From assembly GCA_044351045.1 (NCBI GenBank), contig JBILGM010000011.1, positions 1 through 64,000 on the forward strand: a DNA stretch of 64,000 nucleotides, given 5' to 3'. Positions within the stretch are counted from its first letter, which is position 1; every line of letters starts with the position of its first letter. The DNA is from UBA6136 sp044351045 (GTDB lineage Bacteria; Pseudomonadota; Gammaproteobacteria; Methylococcales; Methylococcaceae). The notes beneath the pieces were generated by a model, which saw only the letters and a program-made list of their open reading frames with translations, made no database searches and was not told where the DNA came from. The position numbers and the translations under genes were made by a program. Of the stretch, positions 37,381-47,396 are shown piece by piece.

Positions 37381-37599
37381 GCTGAAAAACAGAGGTCAGC
37401 CCCGTAGCGGCGAGTCCGGGATATTTTTCAAGCCTCCCAAAAGGGCCAGGGTCGGACGGTTTGCCGGCGGGCGGTTTCAAGGACCAAGTGCAACATGGGT
37501 TAATGCAGTAGGCCCTCTGACTTCTGAGGCATTTGCAGTATACCGTTGTACATTTGGGGAGTTATCCAAAATCCAGACTCTCGCGATTCATCGCTGATC

Positions 37600-38319
37600 T
37601 CAAGGTAATGTCTTAGCAAGGGTTTCTTCATGGCCGACCAGTCTGTAGCCGACACCCAGCTCGGTGATGAGATATTTTGGCCTCGCTGGATCGGACTCCA
37701 GCTTGTGGCGAAGGAGCCTCATATAGATCCGGAGATATTGCAGATCATCGACATGCTCCGGTCCCCAGACTGTTTTTAGCAGTTGACTGTGTGTGACAAC
37801 CAGATTTGCGTTATCGATGAGCGCGCTCAGCAAGCGATATTCGATGGGCGTCAGCGAGACTTCGTTTCCGGCTTTCATGACCCTTCTAGAGGTCATATCC
37901 GCCTCCAGATCGCCCATTCGGAAAACGAGGCGCTCGGGCAGTTTTTTTGATGAACGACGCAGCAGGGCACGGATTCTTGCTTCCAGTTCTCCCGGTCCAA
38001 AGGGCTTGGTGATGTAATCGTCCGCGCCCGCATTGAGCGTTTCGATCTTGTCCTGTTCGCTAGCTCGCGCCGAAAGGATGAGGATGGGTGCTTGAGAAAT
38101 CAGACGAACCGCATGTACGACCTCCACGCCGTCCATGTCCGGAAGCCCCAGGTCAAGGACTACCAAATCAGGTGGTTGGCTTCTTAAGCAGGCAATACCC
38201 GTTGACCCCGTATCTGCCTCGGCCACTGTCCAGCCCAAGACACCTAAGCGACTTTTGAGAATGCGCCGGGTTTGCGGGTCATCCTCTATCAAGAGAAGAA
38301 GTCCGCTTTCCTTATGCAT
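37600..38319 (-). CDS. kdpE: KdpE-like OmpR-family response regulator
   Basis: 239 residues. Receiver domain with phospho-acceptor Asp56 (LVVLDLGLPDMDG), the acidic pair EDD near the N-terminus and Lys in YITKPFGPGELEARI; then an OmpR-type winged helix (LTPIEYRLLSALI ... YLRIYMRLLRHKLE). The sequence is KdpE-like. It overlaps kdpD by 8 bp and is the third gene of nhaD-kdpD-kdpE. No kdpFABC is in the window, so its targets are likely nhaD and perhaps kup; this is an inference. Confidence 0.9.
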   Translation of the reverse strand: MHKESGLLLLIEDDPQTRRILKSRLGVLGWTVAEADTGSTGIACLRSQPPDLVVLDLGLPDMDGVEVVHAVRLISQAPILILSARASEQDKIETLNAGADDYITKPFGPGELEARIRALLRRSSKKLPERLVFRMGDLEADMTSRRVMKAGNEVSLTPIEYRLLSALIDNANLVVTHSQLLKTVWGPEHVDDLQYLRIYMRLLRHKLESDPARPKYLITELGVGYRLVGHEETLAKTLP

Positions 38320-39874
38320 GGGGCTGTTCCGGGCCTTCAGCCAACTCTTTCAGCAAGGGTTGATCAATGATTGGGAGTCTTAATTCAAAGAGACTGCCTC
38401 CGCCGCACCTTGATTTCATGGTAATTCCTCCATCATGGGCTTCCATGATGGATCGACAGAGCGCTAGACCGAGGCCAACCCCGGTTTGAGGGCTTTCGGG
38501 ACTCAAACGGTGAAATTTTTCGAATAATTGTTCCCTCTGCTCCTGGGGTATGCCCGGTCCGCGATCAGCCACTGTAAGGCGCACTATTCCAAGTTCAGGG
38601 TATGCGCAAATCTCAATCGGACTTTCGGACGATGTGTACTTGATGGCATTATCTATCAGGTTGATGAGAACCTGTTGGAGCAGCACGGCATCAACTCTGA
38701 CTAGTGGCAATGTATCCGGAATACGCAGAATGACTTCCCGCCCTTCCAAAGCGGCGTCCAAACGCGCCAATGCACCACCGAGAATTTCCTCAATCGCATT
38801 CCACTCGAGGTGTGGAGCCAGCTTGCCCGAAGTCAACCGGGCCATGTCCAGAATCTTGCTCATCAAGTCGGCCATATGTTGTGCTTCATCCTGAATGGCG
38901 GTTGTGAACTCATGCCTTGTGGCGACAGTTAAGGTGTCATCCTGTTCCACCAAAGCGCTGGCTGCGCCCAGAATACGGGTCAAAGGGGTGCGCAAGTCAT
39001 GGGATATGGCGCTTAGCAATGAATTTCGAAGGGCCTCCGACTCGACCTGTAATGAGGATTCATTGGCCTGCTTCGAGAGGCGCACGCGTTCGAGACCCTG
39101 CGCAATTTGGCTGATGAACGTCTCAAAAAAACGCAATTCTTCAAGGTCGCCGTGGGCTAGGGTAAAACCCGGAGCGATAACCAGTATTCCCTGAACCCCA
39201 ACTTGACCGGGCAGGGGCACGTAAAGTGGTTCTTTGGCACCCCCTGAAATTTTCAACTCGACAAGCGGCGTTGAGTACATTTGTCGCACGCGATTTATAT
39301 CGATATAGGCAGGTAAGCTGGCTTCGCCTTGGTGAAAGAGTTTCCCCAGCGACTCTGATTTAACTTGAATCAGGACCGAATCTGAACCAAATTCATTCGC
39401 GATGCGCTCAGCGGCAACTTTCTGAATGTCATATTCATTGCGGGCACCCGAAAGGGCCTCACTCAGAAAATGCAAAACCTTGGCGCGTTTCACCCGCTGA
39501 GCGGCTAATTCAGCCTGGGAGCGCAGTTTCTCGACAAGATTGCCGGTGACATGGGCGACCACCAACATGACAGCCAAACCCATCATGTTATTCAGGTCTG
39601 TGATAGCCAACGAAAATATGGGTGGTGCGAAGAAGAAGGCGAACGCGGGTGCACTCAAAAGGGAAGCCAATATCGAGGGACCCCGTCCAAATCGACTGGC
39701 TACCAGAAATACGCCGAGCAGATAAATCAAAAGGATGCTGGCCGATCCAATAATGTGCCGTAGCGGCCAGTCAATCAGGGTGCAAATGATTGGGGCGGCG
39801 ACCCCCCATACATAGGCGATAAATCCATGCCTGCGAGGGGATAACAGGTTCACGCCGTCAGAAATAACGAGCAT
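38312..39874 (-). CDS. kdpD: KdpD-like sensor kinase lacking the N-terminal KdpD/USP region
   Basis: 520 residues against about 890 in E. coli KdpD. It begins directly at the four-helix DUF4118 membrane domain (residues 15-110), then a GAF-like region (about 130-260), a HisKA domain with His292 (SAISHDLRTPLTR), and the ATPase domain (NLIDNAIKYTS, DRGPGIP, GVGLGLALC). The N-terminal osmosensing/nucleotide-binding half is absent, and the start overlaps the nhaD stop by 17 bp, so this is its natural beginning rather than a truncation by sequence loss downstream of a larger gene. Ligand unknown. Confidence 0.9.
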   Translation of the reverse strand: MLVISDGVNLLSPRRHGFIAYVWGVAAPIICTLIDWPLRHIIGSASILLIYLLGVFLVASRFGRGPSILASLLSAPAFAFFFAPPIFSLAITDLNNMMGLAVMLVVAHVTGNLVEKLRSQAELAAQRVKRAKVLHFLSEALSGARNEYDIQKVAAERIANEFGSDSVLIQVKSESLGKLFHQGEASLPAYIDINRVRQMYSTPLVELKISGGAKEPLYVPLPGQVGVQGILVIAPGFTLAHGDLEELRFFETFISQIAQGLERVRLSKQANESSLQVESEALRNSLLSAISHDLRTPLTRILGAASALVEQDDTLTVATRHEFTTAIQDEAQHMADLMSKILDMARLTSGKLAPHLEWNAIEEILGGALARLDAALEGREVILRIPDTLPLVRVDAVLLQQVLINLIDNAIKYTSSESPIEICAYPELGIVRLTVADRGPGIPQEQREQLFEKFHRLSPESPQTGVGLGLALCRSIMEAHDGGITMKSRCGGGSLFELRLPIIDQPLLKELAEGPEQPHA

Positions 39875-41300
39875 TCACTACAAAATGGACGGCAATGGCC
39901 GCGAAGTAGCCGAGCAGGATGACCGGACACCATTTCAAATGGCTGGCGAAGTTGTACTTACCCTTGGTCATCCCCAAGAGCCCAATGCCGGGTGCGGAAC
40001 CGATAGCGAGAAGACTGCCCCCGACGCCTAGCGTGAGAGTCACCAGGAGCCATTGTCCATGAGGAAGGTCGGGATGCATGTTCAGGACAGCAAACATGAG
40101 GGTGCCATTGTCCACAAACGCCGAAGATAAGCCGATGAAGATATTGGCCAGGGTGACGCTATGTTGGCCATACAGCCAACTAGAAACTGCATCGAGGTAG
40201 CCGATGAAGCCAAGCCCTCCAATACCGACCATGGCCCCATAAAAGAACAGTAGCGTGTCCCATTCCAGTCGACCTGTCTTCTCAAAGAAGGCATAACTCT
40301 GCTTTCTTTTGTGATCCATCAACACATCTTCAGAGAGGTCTGGTTCGCTCGAAATGTGTGACAGAGAGGTCTTCATGAGGAAATACTCGAAGAACTGAAG
40401 TAGCGCAAAACCCGCCATCATGCCGGCTGCCGGTGGAAGGTCCAGCACCATATTGAAAATAACGGCAAAGGCGATGGTCAGACCAAACAAGAAAATGATC
40501 CGCTTTGTCCCACGTGGCAGATCAACCGCTTCCACGACAAGATCGGGTTTCCCCTTTGGCACAGCGAAGTGCATGATTCCGGCCGGCACTAAGAAGTTAA
40601 CCACGCAAGGCAGGAATAATGTCAGGAATTCGGTGAACTTCAATACGCCCCCTTGCCAGACGAACAAGGTGGAAATGCCACCGAGAGGGCTAAAGGAACC
40701 TCCCGCATTACAGGCCACCACAATATTGATGCAAGCCAGCGAGACAAACTTGGGGCTATCGCGTCCCACAGCGACCACCACGGCTCCCATGAGCAGCCCG
40801 GAAGTAAGTCCATTAACGACGCTAGAAATGAAGAAAACAAGAATTCCGGTGATCCAGAAAAGCGGGCGATAACCGAGATTTAGTCTAACTAGCTTCAGCC
40901 TAAGTGCATCGAATACGTTCATGTCCTCCATCACATTCAAGTAAGTCATAGAGACGAGGATGAAAAGTAACAGCTCGATGTATGCCAACAAGTTTTCTCG
41001 GAAGGCTTGGATGGCAAGGTGCGTGTCGCCATGCTGGCGATATACGATGAGAATGGCTACCCAGACCAGAGATGCCCCAAAGAGCATAGGCTTTGACTTT
41101 CTGAGGTAGGTGACATCCTCCAGCATGGCGAAGACGTAGGCGAGTACCACCGCGACCAGCGAAAAGTAGCCGGCCCAGGAGTGAGTCAGGTCAAGTGGCT
41201 TGGGTGTTTCCACTGTTACAGCAAAGCTAAGCAGGGGGGTCAAAAACAGCAATAAGCCAGCTAGCCACTGGCTACCTGCGACTCTCAACATCCTAACCAT
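39858..41300 (-). CDS. nhaD: NhaD-family Na+/H+ antiporter, divergent copy
   Basis: 480 residues, signal-like N-terminus then about 12 membrane segments. Overall it matches the second copy at 55.3-56.8 kb (LRKSKPM, LFILVSMTYLN, NAGGSFSP, TLFVWQ, LGVGGSLLAIGSA). In the region where that copy and known NhaDs have GDxTT, this one reads GGISTLF: Gly208 replaces the conserved Asp, and Ser210 replaces Thr. The NNLTTALLM motif is also changed to NGLTSGLLM. It may have altered ion selectivity or be regulatory. First gene of nhaD-kdpD-kdpE, divergent from kup. Confidence 0.9.
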   Translation of the reverse strand: MVRMLRVAGSQWLAGLLLFLTPLLSFAVTVETPKPLDLTHSWAGYFSLVAVVLAYVFAMLEDVTYLRKSKPMLFGASLVWVAILIVYRQHGDTHLAIQAFRENLLAYIELLLFILVSMTYLNVMEDMNVFDALRLKLVRLNLGYRPLFWITGILVFFISSVVNGLTSGLLMGAVVVAVGRDSPKFVSLACINIVVACNAGGSFSPLGGISTLFVWQGGVLKFTEFLTLFLPCVVNFLVPAGIMHFAVPKGKPDLVVEAVDLPRGTKRIIFLFGLTIAFAVIFNMVLDLPPAAGMMAGFALLQFFEYFLMKTSLSHISSEPDLSEDVLMDHKRKQSYAFFEKTGRLEWDTLLFFYGAMVGIGGLGFIGYLDAVSSWLYGQHSVTLANIFIGLSSAFVDNGTLMFAVLNMHPDLPHGQWLLVTLTLGVGGSLLAIGSAPGIGLLGMTKGKYNFASHLKWCPVILLGYFAAIAVHFVVNARYF

Positions 41301-41477
41301 CCTGTGTTGATTTCATCAGAAAGGCTGATAGTCAGGGTCCAAAAAATTGATTCGCTTAACAAGTTTGCTTTTTTTGTCGACGATGAGGCTTTGGGGCTGC
41401 CAATGGCGGACTTGGTGACGCTATCAAACATACCGAGAACCAGGATTCTTGAGAAAGCCCGATGTTAGGAGAGAACA

Positions 41478-41497
41478 CATAAAAATCGCATAAAAAT
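41478..41497. promoter_or_regulatory. direct repeat, candidate KdpE operator
   Basis: Two identical CATAAAAAT units with an 11-bp period in the 303-bp nhaD-kup divergent region. OmpR/KdpE-type regulators bind tandem A/T-rich direct repeats one helical turn apart. No other gene is seen between 41301 and 41603. Confidence 0.33.
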
Positions 41498-41603
41498 GGG
41501 GCAAAGAAATAACTTCATTGATCTCTGCTTGCCTTTAACAGCCCCGGTGGTTAAGGTGCGCGGCTATTTTCATTCTTGTACACGGGAGACGGCGAGTTGA
41601 CTC

Positions 41604-43472
41604 ATGCAGCCACACGGTAGCGAAAACAAGGGCCTGGTCATTGCCGCGCTGGGGGTGGTTTTCGGCGATATAGGTACCAGCCCGCTCTACACGCTCAAGG
41701 AATGCTTTGGTGGTGACCATGCGATGACCGCCACGCCGGCCAATATTCTCGGCATCCTGTCATTGGTGTTCTGGTCGATCCTGATTGTCATTTCCCTGAA
41801 ATACGTGGTTTTCATCATGAAAGCCGACAACAAGGGTGAAGGCGGCATCATGGCCTTGATGTCCCTAGTGTTTCAGAAAGCCCAAATCAGTGCTCAGATG
41901 CGTTATTTCCTGCTCCTCTTGGGGCTGATAGGAGCCGCCCTGTTTTACGGCGATGGCATCATTACCCCAGCCATTTCTGTACTTAGTGCCGTCGAGGGTT
42001 TGGAGGTGCTCAAACCTGCATTGCATCCTTACATCATTCCGATTGCCGTGGCGGTCCTACTGATTCTATTTAGATCGCAGCAGCATGGTACCGAGAGGGT
42101 GGGAGGCTTATTCGGACCGATCATGATCGTCTGGTTCGTCTGTCTAGCTGGCTTCGGAATCCGAAGTTTGTTAGAGGCGCCCGTGGTGCTTGAGGCGATT
42201 AATCCCGCTAATGCCGTGGATTTTTTCATCCGCAATGGATGGCATGGGGCTTTGGTGCTTGGCGCTGTCGTGCTGTCTGTCACCGGGGGCGAAGCCCTGT
42301 ATGCAGACATGGGGCATTTTGGAAGGAGTCCTATTCGCAAGGCATGGTTCTTTGTCGCTTTGCCTGCCCTTGTGCTCAATTACTTTGGCCAGGCCGCCCT
42401 GCTGATTCGGGACCCTTCGGCGATTCATAATCCCTTTTACCTGACGGTTCCCGCCGGTTGGCTCACGTTCATGATTGTTCTGGCGACGCTGGCCACGGTC
42501 ATTGCCTCGCAAGCAGTAATCTCGGGGGCGTTCTCCCTCACCGCTCAGGCGATCCAGTTGGGATTTTGTCCGCGCCTCACAATCAAATACACCTCGGAGG
42601 GCGAGATGGGGCAGATCTATGTGCCCGCCATCAATGGATTGCTCATGGTTGGTGTGATTGCCTTGATTCTGGCCATGAGATCGTCATCCAACCTCGCTGC
42701 CGCCTATGGGATTGCCGTGACGGGTACCATGGCCATCGATACGATTCTGGCTTTTGTTGTGGTACTTAGCCTCTGGAAATGGAACCCTTACATCAGCACC
42801 CTAGTAGCGTTGGGTTTCCTGGTGATTGACCTTGCCTTTTTTGGGGCCAATATTCCTAAGATCCCGGAGGGAGGTTGGTTTCCGCTGGCTATCGGAGGCC
42901 TCGTATTCATGCTTTTGAGTACGTGGAAGCGGGGCCGGACGATGCTGCAGGAGAAACTCCAGGAACAGGCGATGCCTGTTGATGAGTTTTTGGCTGTACT
43001 TCAGAAGGACCCGCCCGTGGCTGTCAAGGGAACGGCGGTTTACATGACCACCAGCCGGCAGGGAATCCCGGTGCCGCTGCTCAACAACCTTCGGCATAAC
43101 CATGTGATGCACGACAACGTGATCATTCTCAGCGTCATCACCGAGCCAACGCCGCGAGTGGCGCCCGAAAAGAGACGAACAGTGCATAAACTCGCCGATT
43201 CGTTGTTCCGCATTAATCTGCATTATGGATTTGCCGAATCTCCGAATATTCCCAAGTCACTTCGGTCCAGCAGCAGAGAAATCGATATTGTCCCGGAAGA
43301 CACCTACTTCTTCATCAGTCGCGAAATGCTGTTGGCTGTGCCCTCCCCAAAGATGGCGTTCTGGCGCATTCGTCTGTTCATTACCATGGCCAGGAATGCC
43401 GGGTCAGCTGCCCGATATTTCCAGATTCCATTCAATCGGGTAGTCGAGTTAGGGACTCAAGTGATGATCTAA
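41604..43472 (+). CDS. kup: KUP-family potassium uptake protein
   Basis: 622 residues, about 12 membrane segments and a cytoplasmic tail of about 160 residues. N-terminal signature ALGVVFGDIGTSPLYTLKECF; FYGDGIITPAISVLSAVEGL and GGEALYADMGHFGR are diagnostic. K+/H+ symporter active at low pH or under osmotic stress. Transcribed away from nhaD-kdpDE with a shared control region, suggesting joint regulation. It starts after GGAGACGGCG. Confidence 0.96.
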   Translation: MQPHGSENKGLVIAALGVVFGDIGTSPLYTLKECFGGDHAMTATPANILGILSLVFWSILIVISLKYVVFIMKADNKGEGGIMALMSLVFQKAQISAQMRYFLLLLGLIGAALFYGDGIITPAISVLSAVEGLEVLKPALHPYIIPIAVAVLLILFRSQQHGTERVGGLFGPIMIVWFVCLAGFGIRSLLEAPVVLEAINPANAVDFFIRNGWHGALVLGAVVLSVTGGEALYADMGHFGRSPIRKAWFFVALPALVLNYFGQAALLIRDPSAIHNPFYLTVPAGWLTFMIVLATLATVIASQAVISGAFSLTAQAIQLGFCPRLTIKYTSEGEMGQIYVPAINGLLMVGVIALILAMRSSSNLAAAYGIAVTGTMAIDTILAFVVVLSLWKWNPYISTLVALGFLVIDLAFFGANIPKIPEGGWFPLAIGGLVFMLLSTWKRGRTMLQEKLQEQAMPVDEFLAVLQKDPPVAVKGTAVYMTTSRQGIPVPLLNNLRHNHVMHDNVIILSVITEPTPRVAPEKRRTVHKLADSLFRINLHYGFAESPNIPKSLRSSSREIDIVPEDTYFFISREMLLAVPSPKMAFWRIRLFITMARNAGSAARYFQIPFNRVVELGTQVMI

Positions 43473-43504
43473 TCTTTATCAGTGGGGGGCGGAAGCCTTA
43501 AACT

Positions 43505-43669
43505 TTATTCGTTGTGGCCACCGGGGTTGACCTCCAGCTTGCACTCCCGGGTGTCTGCATCCCAATGACCCAATGCGTCCAGACACACGTCTTCTTCAGT
43601 GACTATTGAGGCATTGTCCAGGGTCAAAAGTAAGCAGAGAAAGAGTAGCGCGGTCAGGACGAAGCGCAT
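43505..43669 (-). CDS. small secreted hypothetical protein
   Basis: 54 residues from the ATG at 43669 (the frame extends 16 codons upstream without obvious meaning). A hydrophobic signal-like helix (RFVLTALLFLCLLLTLDNA) precedes a short acidic segment with two cysteines spaced 14 apart (VCLDALGHWDADTRECKLE), which could form a disulfide. Not recognised. It is convergent with kup. The 210 bp between it and tgt hold no other gene I can support. Confidence 0.4.
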   Translation of the reverse strand: MRFVLTALLFLCLLLTLDNASIVTEEDVCLDALGHWDADTRECKLEVNPGGHNE

Positions 43670-43927
43670 CTCGTGAGAGTCAGGAATTCTTGCTTCTTGC
43701 ATGGTTAAGTTAAGCATCTACCGGAATCAAATGATGGCTGAATATTACCGTGCCCTGAGAAGATGAATGGCTTGAAGCCGATTTCTTAGCAGTCAACGGG
43801 TCATTCTGCCGCCAGCACGCAATCCCAAAACCGTCATGTTTGGTCGCATAAATGTAGGTGGATGCAAAATGCAGTTGGAGCCTGATTCCGTGAGCGGGTT
43901 GTTTGGATTAAAGCAGATGAAAATACA

Positions 43928-45049
<1,122 letters not shown>

Positions 45050-45087
45050 TTCGCGGCTTTAACGTCTTTGTCTCAGGAGCACCGATC

Positions 45088-45438
45088 ATGAGTTTTTTCA
45101 TCTCAGATGCCTTAGCTGAAGCGGGTCCCGCCGCCCAGGACCCTGGCCTGGTAGGCATGATCCTGCCGCTCGGCATCATGGCCGCGTTCTTTTTCCTGTT
45201 CATCCTGCCGCAACAGCGCAAAACCAAGGAGCACAAGAAAATGATCGATGCCTTGAGCAAGGGCAGTGAGGTGGTCACGACCGGCGGTCTGCTGGGCCGC
45301 ATCGTCGAGCTGGATGACAACTTCGTGCAGCTGGAACTGGCCGATAATGTCCAGGTGCATGTCCAGCGGGCCGCCGTGCAATCGCTGCTGCCCAAAGGCA
45401 CTTTCAAGGCCAGCAAGAAAAAATCGGACAAGCCGTAA
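45088..45438 (+). CDS. yajC: Sec translocon accessory subunit YajC
   Basis: 116 residues: one membrane helix (LVGMILPLGIMAAFFFLFILPQQRK) and a small cytoplasmic domain with EVVTTGGLLGRIVELDDNFVQLELADNV. Part of the SecDF-YajC complex. RBS CAGGAG before the ATG; 58 bp before secD. Confidence 0.95.
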   Translation: MSFFISDALAEAGPAAQDPGLVGMILPLGIMAAFFFLFILPQQRKTKEHKKMIDALSKGSEVVTTGGLLGRIVELDDNFVQLELADNVQVHVQRAAVQSLLPKGTFKASKKKSDKP

Positions 45439-45496
45439 TCCCGACTCTTCTTCCCGCTGATTCCCCTCCCGGACATCACGCTCATAGGCAGCCAAC

Positions 45497-47338
45497 ATGC
45501 GTAATCATTTTCCACTCTGGAAAAACATCCTGATTCTTCTCATTCTCGGCCTGGCGGCGATTTATTCGCTGCCGAACTTCTTCGGCGAGGATCCTTCGGT
45601 ACAGTTGTCGCCCGCCAGAGGGTCGGCGCTGGATCAGGCGCTGGTGACGCAAGCGGAGAAGGCCATTGCCGATGCGGGTCTCAAGACCAAGGCTGTGGAG
45701 TTGAGTGAAAAGCGCCTACTGGTGCGTTTCGCCGACACCGATGCTCAGCTGAAGGCCGCCGATGCGCTGAAAGCCGCGTATGGCGATCGCTACACCGTGG
45801 CCTTGAACCTGGCGCCGGCGACCCCGAACTGGTTGCGCAAGATTGGTGCCGATCCCATGTATCTGGGTCTCGACCTTCGCGGCGGTGTGCATTTCATGAT
45901 GCAGGTCGACATGGAAGCCGCCATCAAGCAGGCCGAAGAACGTTATGCCGAGGACATCCGGACGATGCTGCGTGACAGCAAAATCCAGTATCTGTCAGTG
46001 GATCGCGACAATCACGCCATTCAGATCAAGTTTCAGGATGCCGCAACGCTGGGTCAGGCCGAAAACACGCTCAAACGTGAAATGCGTGGGCTGATGTTCT
46101 CGGAGGAGGGTAATGCTCTTGTAGCCCGGATGACGGATGCCGACGTGCGGGAGATTCGCCGCCTGGCGGTCGCGCAGAACGTGACCACCCTGCGCAATCG
46201 TGTCAACGAGCTGGGTGTGGCCGAGCCGGTGATCCAGCAGCAGGGCGAAGACCGGATTGTTGTCCAGTTGCCCGGTGTGCAGGATACGGCCCGTGCCAAG
46301 GAAATTCTTGGCGCTACGGCGACGCTGGAATTTCGTATGGTGGACACCGATCACCCCACACCGACCGACGAGACCAAGACACCGATTGGCTCCAAGCTGT
46401 ACAAGGATCGCCAGGGTAAGCCGGTCCTGTTACAGCGGAAGATAATCGTCACTGGTGACCAGATTATCGACGCGTCCTCGGGTCTGGAACAGCAATCCGG
46501 CTCGGCGGCCGTCTTCATTACCCTGAACGGCCCGGGTGCCCGCAAGATGGCGGATACCACCAAGGAAAATATCAACAAGCCAATGGCCGTGGTCTACATC
46601 GAGAACAAGACCGAGACCAAGGACGTCAATGGCCAGAAAGTCACGACCCGGAAGACGGTCGAGGAAGTCATTAACATCGCGACCATTCGTGACCGATTCA
46701 GCAAGCGGTTCCAGATCAGCGGTCTGGACGGAACGGACGAAGCTCGTAACTTGTCCCTGTTGCTGAGATCCGGTGCCTTGGCGGCGCCGGTCGATATTGT
46801 CGAGGAACGTACCGTCGGGCCGAGCCTCGGCAAGGAAAACATCAAGCAGGGTTGGCGCTCTTTCCTTATTGGTTTCAGTCTCGTAGCGCTCGTGATGCTT
46901 GTTTATTACAAAGTGTTCGGTGTGGTCGCCAACCTGACCTTGCTATTCAATGTGGCGTTGATTCTGGCGATCCTTTCTGCGCTGCAGGCCACGCTGACTC
47001 TGCCGGGGATTGCCGGTATCACGCTGACGGTCGGTATGGCGGTTGATGCCAACGTACTGATCTACGAGCGCATCAAGGAGGAGTTGAGAAACGGTACCTC
47101 ACCACAGTCGGCGATTTACGCGGGTTTTGATCGAGCTTTCGCAACGATTTGGGATTCTCATGTCACCAATCTCATTGCGGCTATCATGCTATTCGGTATT
47201 GGCTCAGGACCCGTCAAGGGTTTCGCCGTTACACTGACTATCGGCATCATTACTTCGCTCTTCACTGCCATCAGTTGTACACGAATGATGGTTAACTTCA
47301 TTTATGGCCAGAGGCGCGGCGCTAAACTCTGGATTTAA
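45497..47338 (+). CDS. secD: protein translocase subunit SecD
   Basis: 613 residues, six membrane segments. After the first helix (NILILLILGLAAIYSLPNFF) come the large periplasmic domains (LGLDLRGGVHFMMQVD, then RVNELGVAEPVIQQQGEDRIVVQLPGV), and the C-terminal RND-like bundle with AGITLTVGMAVDANVLIYERIKEE. Uses proton motive force in late protein export. Confidence 0.97.
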   Translation: MRNHFPLWKNILILLILGLAAIYSLPNFFGEDPSVQLSPARGSALDQALVTQAEKAIADAGLKTKAVELSEKRLLVRFADTDAQLKAADALKAAYGDRYTVALNLAPATPNWLRKIGADPMYLGLDLRGGVHFMMQVDMEAAIKQAEERYAEDIRTMLRDSKIQYLSVDRDNHAIQIKFQDAATLGQAENTLKREMRGLMFSEEGNALVARMTDADVREIRRLAVAQNVTTLRNRVNELGVAEPVIQQQGEDRIVVQLPGVQDTARAKEILGATATLEFRMVDTDHPTPTDETKTPIGSKLYKDRQGKPVLLQRKIIVTGDQIIDASSGLEQQSGSAAVFITLNGPGARKMADTTKENINKPMAVVYIENKTETKDVNGQKVTTRKTVEEVINIATIRDRFSKRFQISGLDGTDEARNLSLLLRSGALAAPVDIVEERTVGPSLGKENIKQGWRSFLIGFSLVALVMLVYYKVFGVVANLTLLFNVALILAILSALQATLTLPGIAGITLTVGMAVDANVLIYERIKEELRNGTSPQSAIYAGFDRAFATIWDSHVTNLIAAIMLFGIGSGPVKGFAVTLTIGIITSLFTAISCTRMMVNFIYGQRRGAKLWI

Positions 47339-47396
47339 CGGACCAATCCCTTTTTCTGGGGCCAGAAAGCGAACCTGCCATTAGGAGTACAAAGTC

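Noticed and set aside
37295..37597. 100-codon plus-strand frame as a separate gene
   Set aside because: Its first 25 residues are the frameshifted continuation of the HsdR remnant and the rest has no conserved features.
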